Made by a program: the position numbers and the translations under genes. Under the pieces are notes generated by a model. The model did no database searches, had not been told where the DNA came from, and saw nothing but the letters and a program-made list of their open reading frames with translations. From assembly GCA_965153355.1 (NCBI GenBank), contig OZ231126.1:32240001-32304000 (forward strand): a stretch of 64,000 nt of DNA, in the 5' to 3' direction. The stretch comes from Flaccisagitta enflata. Lineage: Eukaryota > Chaetognatha > Sagittoidea > Aphragmophora. Below, piece after piece: positions 36,901 through 47,162 of the stretch; position 1 is the first letter of the stretch; each line of letters begins with the position of its first letter.

Positions 36901-37752
36901 TGAAAGAATGGGACATGTGATGCGATTGGGTGATGATCGGATGGTGAAGGCGGTCACCCTGGGGTGGGTCGAGCAGCTGGAAAGGTGGAAGAAGACGAAA
37001 GGCAGCAAAAGAAAGACGGTGCTTTATTGGAAGAAGCTGGTAAGAGAGGCAGGATGGGACTATACGAAGATCGGGAAGCTGACAAGAGATAGGAAGAAAT
37101 GGAAGGAACTAGTCAGAGAAAGAATGGATCATCTGCGAAAGTGGGAATGGAGTCGTGGAAACAAATGGGAAGGAGAAAGACCGGAAAGGAGGGACGCCAC
37201 AAGAGAGGACAGAATGGCTTTTGTGTTTGTGTGTGATGAGTGCGGAAAAGTGTGCAAATCGAAAGCGGGATTAACAATTCACGTCAAAAGGATGCATGAA
37301 CAATCTGAGAAGAAGAAAAAATTTGGGTGCGACAACTGCGAAAAAGTTTTCTTGCAAGAAGCAAATCTTAAAAATCATGAGAAAATCTGCGGGGGCAAGG
37401 AAGACGACGGGAAGAGGGAATGCTCCGGATGCCATAAACGTCTGTCGAAATCTTACATCCATCAACACATGCGGGCCTGTCAGGCCGCGCAAGGGGGCGA
37501 TATGGAGGTGGTGGCCCAGCCCCGGGCAAGAGTGTATCGAGCGAAAAGGAAAAATTGCCCAGGATGTGGCGTCGAGATGGCGGCCACAAACGTAGCAAGA
37601 CACTTGAGAGAAGTGTGCCACCGCTAACGCGTGGTGCATTTAAATACCCAACATGGAGGGGTATACTCCTAACGGGAGTCTAAACCCATTTTACGGATTT
37701 ACGGATTTACGGACCATATAGCGGGTCATAGAGTCGCGTAGCACGCGACTAA
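33978..37752 (+). mobile_element. RTE-like LINE retrotransposon, near full length
   Basis: The unit runs from ACAATGCCGTGCAAGTGGGC to the 3' hairpin AGTCGCGTAGCACGCGACT followed by AA. The 5' leader (33978-34378) has two GGGCAGNNGCAGT units (33993 and 34035) and a GACGAACGG/ACCG tract. The 3' region after the ORF is short (~125 bp) and includes three ATTTACGG units before the hairpin. GACCATATAGCGGG occurs twice, at 34160-34173 and 37712-37725, flanking the coding body. Short elements in the window keep the outer sequences and lack what lies between. No clear target duplication was found. Confidence 0.85.
34379..37627 (+). CDS. APE-type reverse transcriptase polyprotein with four zinc fingers, endonuclease deleted
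   Basis: A 1082-residue non-LTR retrotransposon protein. Residues 24-29 (HPNPGP) resemble the NPGP end of a 2A-like peptide, but the preceding acidic motif is missing. Residues 67-76 (LVVVAWNVQR) begin an AP-endonuclease domain and jump to its C-terminal part (LLEWC 79-83, RGTWF 100-104, RWYELDGF 110-117, SDHKPK 140-145). The middle, with the usual catalytic Glu and Asp/Asn motifs, is missing, so the nuclease should be dead. The RT is intact by motif: NNYRGVCLL (458-466), QGFRKGRS (496-503), LDLKKAYPRV (541-550, Asp542), GLREGCPSSPPLFNI (598-612), FADD (671-674). NYRG and the short 3' UTR fit the RTE group. The C terminus has one C2H2 (C952, C955, H968, H973) and three C2HC modules (from 984, 1015, 1060). 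An in-frame TAG at 34373-34375 separates an 81-codon frame upstream. Confidence 0.9.
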   Translation: MLGSLKLGERARATEVALRLVTIHPNPGPRGHGRTERAKLRRSMRRKEKRKEKRLARQGSSKVKEELVVVAWNVQRKKLLEWCRTTGFSHVNCFYRHNKRGTWFSNFNHRWYELDGFLMRNRERQHHVRKICTVGEASLSDHKPKKLRLSLKKRRWVEAQASRKVPQIKWECLRNEVVAETYRQRMQEVMEEEEQRVGEETSGWAEVAEKVMVVAKEVCGVKSKSVENPWMMGKEEEIERRRREISAAVERKNEAVEGGEEDERVEEAKEEVRRLRGEWKRTVKRWEKEWWEGVADECRRAEEVGDMGSLYRGIRKIGIKDEKKAPAETKITTEDFKVHFSQVSKDRFENDPAEIEEVVEAVEDLRGTEKAKIWEEKLNSVPDKKEILEQMRKMRDSAPGEDGVRLSYIMKGGEKVQERVVKIVQFMFSNEAEKWEDALKSGVVVPLYKMKGDRDDPNNYRGVCLLSMGSRILARVIAARLMAWSEDVGLLDDNQQGFRKGRSTGDATQMMVRLKEDAEDLETRRRGEEVEDKDNLVARLLDLKKAYPRVNKPALWKILEKYGLNGNFLHSLQDLHETTEYKIRGKNGFSEEWVPERGLREGCPSSPPLFNIFHQAVMRLARRKRIERAEESGKTAGIIVKWVPGSSFPSEATWEKHNSEVVEVRVDKSLFADDSTIVGNKEEIDDGVNTTKEIMNKFEERNNDNKEEELLFGSEESGGIRMLGSWMGWKEDVDARLKRGNKIWWLTRKRLRGARISRKLQARIVQTCVESTLLFDCHVRTWRVSELKRLQKFVDRAYRHVWSRKTGPPLMQMQQEGKNMVDVRKELGVMPIRWKVEKRVLERMGHVMRLGDDRMVKAVTLGWVEQLERWKKTKGSKRKTVLYWKKLVREAGWDYTKIGKLTRDRKKWKELVRERMDHLRKWEWSRGNKWEGERPERRDATREDRMAFVFVCDECGKVCKSKAGLTIHVKRMHEQSEKKKKFGCDNCEKVFLQEANLKNHEKICGGKEDDGKRECSGCHKRLSKSYIHQHMRACQAAQGGDMEVVAQPRARVYRAKRKNCPGCGVEMAATNVARHLREVCHR

Positions 37753-38800
37753 GAATGACAAGTCTCGCCTTTTCCACCTTGACTGAGTTATCTAGTGGTG
37801 AAGATTTCAAACGGCCTTTAGTTCAAGTCTACCATACGACTAAAAAAAAAGACGCATTTTTAGTATTCCAATCATAAATCAAAGAGAAACCTTAGATCAT
37901 CTGAAAGCCCTTCAAAAGTACTTTCATTTGGCGCCAATCTGGTATTGCTATCTTTTTATGTTTAGAAATGGCATAAGTTTGAGTGAAAACGTGATTCTCA
38001 TTGCAAGGCTCTAGCTTCTAAACCGTGTGAGATATAGAGCTGGGATTGGTCTAGATTGGTTAAGATTAAAATATTTTTCAAAAAGTTAGAATTAATCTTT
38101 ACACTTGTGTTTATTAATCTACAATAAAGGCGGCTCTCGCCGACCGGAAAAAAGTCGTAAATGGGAGTCACTTTTTTCATTGCATGTTTTTCTGTGTGCA
38201 TCTCTTCGATTGGATCGCAATTCTCCATGGTTCGGGTTTTCAAATTGACAGAAACCAATCCGCCACAATGATTTGTCACTCTTTGCACGAGAAAGGATTG
38301 TTTTGATTATGAGCATGAAGTCCGAATCATTAACGAGTACTGAGTAGTTCCCAGTTTAATGACTGGAGCCATTGGCAATGAATTCCATTAGGCTACTCTG
38401 AGCTAGGATTTCAGTTTCGTGGTTATTTTGGTCAATATGCAGCCACTTCTCCAGCACTCTTTGTTTATTTTTGTCATAAATGTCATAAATGGAGAACAGG
38501 AGTCTATTGCAAGTAACAAGAAGACGATATAGATGGAGTTACCATACCTACTTACGGAATATTGAAATGGCAAAGAAAAACTGATATGTTGGGATCAATG
38601 CAGCGAGCAGCTAAGAGCTTAAAATAAATCGGCTTGGTTGAGGAGTGGGTATGGGTTCGAAACCCTAACAGACGGAGGAATTCGAAGGGGTTGAGTGAAA
38701 CTGATAGGAAGAGGAAGTGGAGGAGGATGAGAAGGACAAGAAGAGGAACATTAAGAGATTAACTCAGCATGACATTCGGAAACAGGAAGCAAGGCGTTGA
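37753..38800. other. Unassigned DNA containing a dispersed repeat
   Basis: 37840-38131 is a copy of a dispersed repeat also at 50848-51235. The rest (38132-38800) shows no gene. GGGTTCGAAACCC at about 38652 resembles a tRNA B box but no cloverleaf can be built around it. Confidence 0.5.
37840..38131 (+). repeat. Dispersed repeat, copy 1
   Basis: Shares ordered blocks with 50848-51235: CTAAAAAAAAAGACGCA, AGTACTTTCATTTGGC, CTGGTATTGCTATCTTT, AGAAATGGCAT, GGCTCTAGCTTCTAAACCGT and an AATAAAG-like end. Copies differ by many substitutions and small indels, so the family is old. No ORF. Confidence 0.75.
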
Positions 38801-38865
38801 TATTGCACTATAATCCCCACAATCCCAGTTGGTCGGTTGGTTGGTCGGTTGGTTGGTCCCCTTTT

Positions 38866-39571
38866 TGCCATCACACAGGAGAAATTTCTCTTCCTTCTTC
38901 TTCTCCTCCTCCTCCTTCTCCGTCCACCCCCTTCGTAGCTCATATTTTAGCCATGCGGCTCAAATCCCAACCTATAGGCTCAAATCCTAGTCTCGAGGCC
39001 CAAATTCTAGCCTCAAGGCCCAAATCCTAGCCTTGAGGCCCAAATCCCAACTACAAGTCTCACATCCCAACCTCAAGGCTCACATCCCAACTTTGAGGCT
39101 CAGATCCTAGCCTAGAAGCTCAAATCCCAGCCTAGAGACTCAAATCCTAGCATTGAGGCTCAAATCCCAAACTTGAAGCTCAAATTCCAGCCTCAAGGCT
39201 CAAATCCTAGCTTCAAGGCTCAAATCCTAGCTTCAAGGCTCAAATCCTAGCTTCAAGGCTAAAATCCCATTTTTGAGGCTCAAATCCCAGCCTCGAGGCT
39301 CAAATCCCAGCCTCGAGGCTCAAATCCCAGGCACAGACTCACATCCCAACCTCGAGGCTCAAATCCCACCCTCAAGGCTGAAATCCCAAATCCCAACCTC
39401 GAGGCTTAAATCTCATTATTGATGCTCACTTTCAACCCTAGATCTTCATAAACTTACTGAGCATAGGTCATCGGCCCCTTCGGGGCCGCTGCCCCTCTCA
39501 CCATCACACACCCACATATGCTCACATAGGGGCAACGGGTACCGCTGACCATCTAACGCTTTTGCGACTAT
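38866..39571 (-). mobile_element. Foldback-satellite element, copy H (reverse)
   Basis: On the minus strand it reads head TAGTCGCAAAAGCGTTAGAT, GGTCAGCGGTACCCGTTGCC, left inverted repeat GGGGCAGCGGCCCCGAAGGG with GCCGATGACCTATGC, then a 20-bp array (about 24 units, 38945-39430) and a GGAGGAGAAG tract. The right inverted repeat is lost or diverged. Same subtype as copy F. Confidence 0.8.
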
Positions 39572-39669
39572 TACTTTTTGGCGTTTTTGAGCCTTTTGAG
39601 CTTACTGCTCCTGCCCAAATGCTCTGATGACCTTCTCCAGTACTGCTCCTGCCGTATCTGGCCTTGCTG
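39572..39669 (-). mobile_element. LINE-derived short element, 5' fragment
   Basis: Reverse-orientation leader with two GCTCCTGCC units (about 39608 and 39645) and the end CCGTATCTGGCCTTGCTGTT. The 3' hairpin is missing because copy H adjoins it. Confidence 0.65.
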
Positions 39670-40569
<900 letters not shown>

Positions 40570-40627
40570 TTAAAAAATATCACTGCCATCCACCCTGTGC
40601 TTGCTCGGACGTTGAACTCTTGTATAA

Positions 40628-40773
40628 ACAAGGCCGGATACACGCCAATCCAGTCGCGGACGGTTGGGCAGGAGCCGTATTGCAAAAACCGCTTGGAATT
40701 CAAAAATGTGACCGACCGACCGACGGACCGACCGACAGACCAAGGTGTAGAGTCGCGTGTCCGCGACTAAAAA
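40628..40773 (+). mobile_element. LINE-derived short element adjoining R4-like remnant
   Basis: 5' ACAAGGCCGGATACACGCC, leader GGTTGGGCAGGAGC, GACCGACC repeats, GGTGTAGAGTCGCG hairpin (stem AGTCGCG/CGCGACT) and TAAAAA. The next base begins the 5'-truncated R4-like element. Confidence 0.92.
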
Positions 40774-42722
40774 CCCAGAAACAACACCAAAATGGCTTGC
40801 CACTGGGAAGTCAACGCTCCTACCAAAAAATGACCAAACGATGCACGCAAAAAACTATAGGCCCATCACCTGTCTCACAACAACTTTCAAATCCCTAACT
40901 GGCATGATTGCTAATAAGATTGAAAGGCATCTACATGACAATAACATGCTGGATGATGCTCAGCAGGGGAAGAGGCGAGGCTCATATGGGACTAAACAAC
41001 AGTTGTTGATAAACAAAACCCTTCTTGAACATGCCCTCAAAACAAGAAGAAACCTAAGTGTCATATATTACGACTATTCATCCTGGCTGTAAATCCTGTC
41101 AGCTTCTTACTGGAGAAACAACAATTGGGGTACAGGATGGATAATGTAAGGATAAGTCATATTCTTTTTTATGGACGACTTAAAAACATTTGCTATAAAC
41201 TTCAAACAGGCTCAAATGATGGCAAGAATTGTGTATGACTTCACAAATAGTATTGCCTATTGGGATGAAACTGGGTTTTGATAAATGTAAAGTACTGAAC
41301 ATTGTCCTAGGGAAAATAAAGGCATGTGGAAATATCTACCTGAAAGGAAATGATGTTATTGAAGAAATGGGAAGTGACGACATCTACAAGTACCTAGGAG
41401 TTATCGAATCTAGCAATATAAAGCATAATGAAATGAAGGTCCTTGCAATGGAAAAATTAAAGAAGAAGCTGAAGAATGTTCTTAAGTCTGAGCTTAATTC
41501 AAAAAACATAATGACAGCTATCAATGAATATGTAACACCAGTATTATCATATACCTTTGGCATCGTGAACTGGACAGAACAAGATATCAACGATGCTGAT
41601 ATTTTGGTAAGAAAAAAGCTGAACATGAACAGAATGTTCGAAATAAAAAGCGATGTTGACCGGTTATACACGCCAAGACAGATGGGCGGTAGAGGGCTTG
41701 TCTCAGTGTGGGACTCTTTCAAAACCACTTATATCCGGTTGGCCCACTACATGAGCAAAAACTCATATGTAAGACTGCAAAAATGCTTTGAGTTTGACAA
41801 GACATGCTTTTTTTCAGTTACAAAAAGAGCAGAGAAATTCTCAGAAAACCTCACAATTGACTTAACGAAGAATCTTAATGACAAGCTGCTACTCAGACAA
41901 GCACAGATTATCGCAGAGAAAGCTAAGAATGCCATCCAAAAGCAATGATATGACACATGTCTGAATAAACAGCATGGAATATACTTTAAGTTGTTGGAAG
42001 GACCGACTATTGCGCGAAAGCTAAGCATAGCATGGCTTGAGAGGGCTCACATGTCCCCCCAATCAGAGGCCTATCTCATGGCTGCCCAAGAGCTTGCTCT
42101 GTTTACCAGGTGGCATGAGCGTTATATCCTGAAGAAACAAATTGATGATAAGTGCAGAGTCTGTCATGCTAAACCTGAAACCATGTCCCATATCTAATCA
42201 GGGTGCGATATCCTCGCAAAGAAAGAATACCTTGATCGCCATAATGGGGTTGCACAATACATCCATCATGCTATATGCCATAACTTCCAGATCCATACTT
42301 GCACAAAATGGCACACACACAAACCTCCTGAAGTGATTGCATTGAAAAATGTGGAAATACTGTGGGACATCCCCATTGCAACAGACAGGCCATATGTATT
42401 TAACCGCCCCGACATTGTTGTCCGGAACAAACAAAACAAGAAATGTTATATTATTGATGTATCCTGCCCTAATGATATCAACGTCATCCAAAAGGAGCAG
42501 GAAAAAATTACCAAGTACAATGGATTAAGGACGGAACTTGGGCGAATGTGGAATTGCGAATGCGTGGTTATCCCTATAGTCATCAGCGGGATGGGTATGG
42601 TGTCTGTGGACTTTGAAAAGTACAAAAACCAACTCCCAGTCGACATATCTACGGTCATGTGTACCAAAATTGCGCTTCTTGGGAGTGAAAAGATCCTCCG
42701 AAGTTTCCTCTCCAGACAATAA
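40774..42722 (+). pseudogene. R4/Dong-like retrotransposon with restriction-like endonuclease, broken
   Basis: A 5'-truncated reverse transcriptase-endonuclease gene. The RT part starts near TTPKWLATGK and includes AKNYRPITCL, QQGKRRGSYGTK and motif A region VIYYDYSSW. A deletion near 41090 removes motif B. The text resumes at LEKQQLGYRMDNVRISHI and, after a frame change in the T-run at 41165-41170, motif C FFMDDLK. A likely 7-bp insertion at about 41255-41261 shifts frame again. From 41262 the frame is steady: FDKCKVLNI, KYLGVI, YTPRQMGGRGL. TGA at 41946-41948 sits at a likely Trp codon. The Cys-His knuckle (CRVCHAKPETMSH) is followed by TAA at 42195-42197. The endonuclease has RPDIV and YIIDVSCP, the PD-(D/E)xK-type pair, and ends at TAA 42720-42722. 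R4-type elements encode a PD-(D/E)xK nuclease downstream of the RT, matching this order. Confidence 0.9.
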
Positions 42723-42835
42723 AGACAAAGAATCACCTTTCAGAACGGGATGTTCTGCGGGATTCGCGTCCAGAATCGGATAAACTGGATGTCTACCATG
42801 AGTCGTTTCGAACTTATGTGATGCTATGAAAAATC

Positions 42836-43022
<187 letters not shown>

Positions 43023-43189
43023 TTGTTTTTCTCTACTGACCTTTGTCCGCTTTGAATTTGATGTGACAATCTGTGTAGTCTGTGTAGGCTGGGCCGACAT
43101 CCGAGTAAACCACGGCACCATCGATGTCCTTAGTAGAACCGCCGCAATTAAATGTGTTCATGTAATCTGTGGGTTGGAAATATACGAAT

Positions 43190-43193
<4 letters not shown>

Positions 43194-43254
<61 letters not shown>
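43194..43254. repeat. (GA)n microsatellite
   Basis: About 60 bp of pure GA. Confidence 0.97.
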
Positions 43255-43256
<2 letters not shown>

Positions 43257-44078
43257 GGGGGAGGGAAGGAATGAAAAGAAAGGACAGTTATCATCAGAGC
43301 GTGATAAAGAAAAGTCGATTATGATGTGTCTCTCGCTTTGCCTTGAGTCTAGGCTTGAGTCGGCCGCACAACTGGCCGAGATTTACTGAAAATGAAACAG
43401 ACTTTTGCAGACAGACGAAGATTGAGACAGACAAAACATGGACGGTGAAACAGCCAAGTATAGACATCTGGCCGAGATTTACTGAAAATGAAAGAGACTT
43501 TTACAGATAGACAGAAAGAGATTGAAACAGACAAAACATGGACAGCGGCGCAGAAAATAAGACCGAGAGATACAAAAGCAGATTGTAGAAAGTTAGGACA
43601 AGATATTTGGTAAAAAAGACTCGGATAGACAGGCTGCCTTATTATCAACCAGTAGTACAGTTCTAGGGGAAAAAGAATAGAAAAAAGAATATTGAAAAAG
43701 AGACAGACAGACAGATAGAAAAGGATGCTAGACCAACAGACAAAGACAGTCACATCAAGCTCAACCGATAGGAAGTCAGAGAGTTTGTCTGGGAACCATC
43801 TTGAACATTCATTTGCATAGAAAGTCCTAATGAAACGCACCGACTGATCGCAACGATAATTGTGCAAAAAAGGCACTCATTAATCGTCATCAGCTCATGG
43901 GAGAAAGCTGATTTAAATCTTTAAAAAAAAAGGCTTTTTGAGCTCATGAGGGGAGGATCTCTTTGCTAATGGGGGAAAGTTCACATGGGAGAAAGTTGTT
44001 ACAGAAAATAGCAGGTTACTTCTGGCCTTGATGATGATAGTATCGGTCCATCAGTCGGCTCGTAAGCTTTTTTAACTA
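43255..44078. other. Unassigned DNA with a ~100-bp tandem duplication
   Basis: CTGGCCGAGATTTACTGAAA occurs at about 43372 and 43471, and ACAGACAAAACATGGAC follows in both, so the segment is duplicated. No supported gene. Confidence 0.55.
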
Positions 44079-44103
44079 AAAAAAAAAAAAAAAAAAGAAT
44101 TAA

Positions 44104-44139
<36 letters not shown>

Positions 44140-44160
44140 AAAAAAAAAAAAAAAAAAAAA
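44079..44160. repeat. Two adjacent poly(A) tracts
   Basis: A-runs at about 44079-44096 and 44106-44160 with few interruptions. They may be retrotransposon tails, but no element is recognised upstream. Confidence 0.9.
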
Positions 44161-44214
44161 TCGGGATTCTTTATTTTTCCTTAGAATTAATTGGGGGATG
44201 GCGCAGGAGGTGGG

Positions 44215-44370
44215 TGGGGGGGGGGGTTGAGGGTGGATACTGGATTACTGGAAAGACGGGATGGAGGGGTTGAAGGGGTTGTAGGGGTTTTAGGGGTTGT
44301 AGGGGTTGTGGGGGTTGTGGGGGTTTGAGGGGTTGGAGGGGTTGGAGGGGTTGGAGGGGTTGGAGGGTTT
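44215..44370. repeat. GGGGTTGTA 9-bp minisatellite
   Basis: About 14 units of AGGGGTTGT/AGGGGTTGG. A second short patch is at about 44640-44700. Confidence 0.9.
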
Positions 44371-44479
44371 GTAGAAAAAATGAATGATTATCTGCACGAT
44401 TTTGTTTACTTTCCGAATCCTCCGCCAGAGCGAATTCAATTCGAATAGCTTCGGGCCGTAATACATAAAACCCAGCCAA

Positions 44480-44572
44480 CCCTTAGCCCTAAAGCTAACC
44501 CTGTCCCTAACCCTAACCCTTAAACTATCTCCAACCTTAACCCTAACCCTAAACCCACCCCTAACCCTAATT
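44480..44572. repeat. Interstitial telomere-like CCCTAA repeats
   Basis: Degenerate CCCTAA/CCCTAACC units, about ten in 90 bp, lying between two GGGGTTG patches of the opposite strand bias. The repeat matches the TTAGGG telomere type of most metazoans. Confidence 0.75.
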
Positions 44573-44780
44573 TAAAAAACCGCTTAAAAAGTCTTAAAAA
44601 CAAAAGATCACAGGACACAGATAATCGTACAATTGTACCGGGTTTGTAGGTGTTGGAGGAGTTGGAGGGGTTGCAGGGGTTGTAGGGGTTGAATGGATTG
44701 GAAGGGGGCGGCACTTATGACAAGATGGTGTCTTCCGCGTCTATCGTGTGCCAATGTAATATGAATCTATGTATATAATA

Positions 44781-46269
44781 CAGTACCTTCCGAGCAGACC
44801 CGACTAAATCTGGGAATAACGGACATTCTGGGGGGTGGTCCCATAGGAAATACATGGAAGGTCCTCAGGTTGTTCTCAGGTTATTCTCAGGTTATTCTCA
44901 GGTTCTTTTCAGGATCATCTTAGGCAATTTTTAGGTTATTCTCAGGTAGTCTTTTGTTGCTTTATTGTTTTGTTGTTTTGTTGTTTTTAATCTTGACATT
45001 ATTTTTTTTTCTCTTTTTCTCTTTTTCTTTTTTTTCTCTTTTACTCTCTGACATTCAACTTCATTCTCATGCCGATGCCGATGCCGTCACCGACCTTGAT
45101 CTGTTTTCCTTTCTTTCTCCATTTTTCTCTCTCATTTTTTTTACTCCATTTCATTTCTTTTTCCTCTGCCGATGCCGATGCCGATGCCAACTACTTTGTT
45201 TCTTTTGTTTCTTTTCCCCTGCCAATGCCGATGCCGACGCCGACGCCGACTGATTTGTTTGTTTGCTTTCATTTCCTTTTCTTTGTTGATGCCAAAGCTA
45301 ATGCCGATGCCGATGCCGATGCCGATGTTCTTTTTCCTTGCCATGTGCCAATGCCTATTCGAGCGTTGACTCCATCTACCTTGTCTTTTCTTCTATTTCT
45401 CTGCCGATGCCAATGCCGACGCCAATGCCGATGCCGGCGCCGGCATCGGCGTCGGCACTGCACATCCATGGATATTGCTCACCCAAAGGCTGGCTTTCCA
45501 TTTTTCTTCTCCTCAGCCTATGCCAATGCCAATGCCAATGCCGATGCCGATGCCGATGCCGATGCCGACGCCTACTGTCAGTGTCGGAATCGGCGTCAGA
45601 ATTGGAAATGCCGACGTCGACGACAATGCCGATTCTCAGGTTAATATCATAAATCCCCCAGAAAGTCCACGTCTCAAATCTGGAGGATTAATTATTGTAA
45701 CTTTTATTTTATTTCCTCATCTTTGTTTCTTGTATCTTACCTAATTAAATGATACTTAATTCCTTGAATATATTTTGCTGTCAAAAAAAAATTACTTGTG
45801 AAATCAAAATGCAGGAAGACATCAATTTGGAGTGTTCTAACCCAGACCATTGGATTTAGCAGAAAATTTTACCTTTCTTAGATAACAAAAACAGCTCAAT
45901 CAGACAATTTTTACAGGTTCTACAGCTATTTTAAGTTTTTAAGGACAATTGTCTTAAAATAATTTAGGACAATTGTCCTTAAAAATTTTAGATGGCCCTA
46001 AAACCTAAAATAATCATCTGATTGAGCTGTTCTTGTTGTCTAGGATAGGTAAAATTTTCTGCTGAATCCAATGGTCTGGGTTAGAACACTCCAAATTGAT
46101 GTCTTCATGCACTTTGATTTCACAAGTTATTTTTTTTGACAGCAAAATACGTTCAAGGAATTAAGTATCTTTTAATTAAGGTAGATACAAAAAATGAAGT
46201 TTGGGAAATGAAATTGAAATAACAAAAAATAATCCTCCAGTTTTAGCCGGGTTTGCTCGGAAGGTACTG
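44781..46269. mobile_element. Mariner/pogo-like palindromic MITE with nested insertion
   Basis: Ends are CAGTACCTTCCGAGCAGACC and the complement of CAGTACCTTCCGAGCAAACC, each flanked by TA (44779-44780, 46270-46271). With the nested element at 44814-45675 taken out, the two arms are inverted copies along their whole length (for example GGTCTGGGTTAGAACACTCC at about 46070 against its complement near 45830). They meet at about 45960. Such near-perfect palindromes are typical of long-TIR MITEs. No ORF. Confidence 0.88.
44814..45675 (+). mobile_element. Seven-block GCCGAT TIR element, sister of the GACGTC family
   Basis: Perfect 8-bp duplications AAATCTGG at 44806-44813 and 45676-45683. TIRs carry GGACATTCTGGGGG and the complement of GGACTTTCTGGGGG. 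The layout equals that of copies at 30897, 54493 and 61370: an 11-bp CTCAGGTTATT array (about 44868-44950), seven hexamer blocks in T/C-rich sequence, then TCTCAGGTTAAT and the right TIR. The blocks here are GCCGAT/GCCAAT/GCCGAC, starting near 45069, 45168, 45221, 45287, 45402, 45515 and 45606. The alanine/proline/aspartate frames are block translations. Confidence 0.87.
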
Positions 46270-46584
46270 TAGCAAAATAGAATTTGATCGCGTGAATTTT
46301 ATCAATCATCAATTTGAAATTGAAGCGAGGCCGGCATTTTTTAAAATCTTATCTCATGAATTATTAAGACTCAATTTGAGTATCTTACTTTCGTATCCTC
46401 TCTTTTAGATTTTCAATACAATTCCATTGTCGCCTACTAATACTGCGCGCGCGCACAGCCGGCTTTACTTAATGTTCTCCTAAAAACAATGAAAAATGAT
46501 CTTGGCACTTTTTTTCTTTAAAAACTTCACAAGTCCCCCTCCCTTTGACTATCTTTTTCTGACTTTTTCACTCCATCTGTCTAT

Positions 46585-46635
46585 GTGTCCGCGTGTCTGT
46601 CTGTGTGTCTGTCTGTGAGTCTGTCTGTCTTTTTA

Positions 46636-46713
<78 letters not shown>

Positions 46714-46717
46714 GTTC

Positions 46718-46794
<77 letters not shown>
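46585..46794. repeat. (GTCT)n(CT)n compound microsatellite
   Basis: GTCT to about 46712, then CT to about 46793. Confidence 0.97.
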
Positions 46795-46795
<1 letters not shown>

Positions 46796-46885
46796 TTTTC
46801 AGTTTTGATTTTTTCAATTTTTATTCATCGCCTTAATCTTGTCTCCATTTTCTCACCGTCATTTCTCAATTTTCTACTTTTCCTC

Positions 46886-47162
46886 TTCCTCCTCCTCCTC
46901 CTCCTCCTCTTCAACAACCACCACCACCACCACCACCACCCCTACCTCCACCACCATCCCCACCACCACAACGGCACCACCACCACCACCACCACCACCA
47001 CCACCACCACCACCACCACCACCACCACCACCACCACCACCACCACCACCACCACCACCACCACCACCACCACCACCACCACCACCACCACCACCACCAC
47101 CAACACCACCACCACCACCACCACCACCACCACCACCACCACCACCACCACCACCACCATCA
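46886..47162. repeat. (CCT)n and (CCA)n microsatellite
   Basis: About 25 bp of CCT, then about 240 bp of CCA. Poly-Pro, poly-Thr and poly-Gly frames are artefacts. Confidence 0.98.

Noticed and set aside
38630-38690. Possible tRNA gene (GGGTTCGAAACCC)
   Set aside because: Only a B-box-like word is present; no A box at the right distance and no acceptor stem can be drawn.
44079-44160. Poly(A) as the tail of a processed gene
   Set aside because: No cDNA-like or retrotransposon sequence is recognisable just upstream on either strand.
45069-45650. Overlapping ORFs across the GCCGAT blocks
   Set aside because: Hexamer blocks keep several frames open; they belong to a TIR element with an 8-bp duplication.
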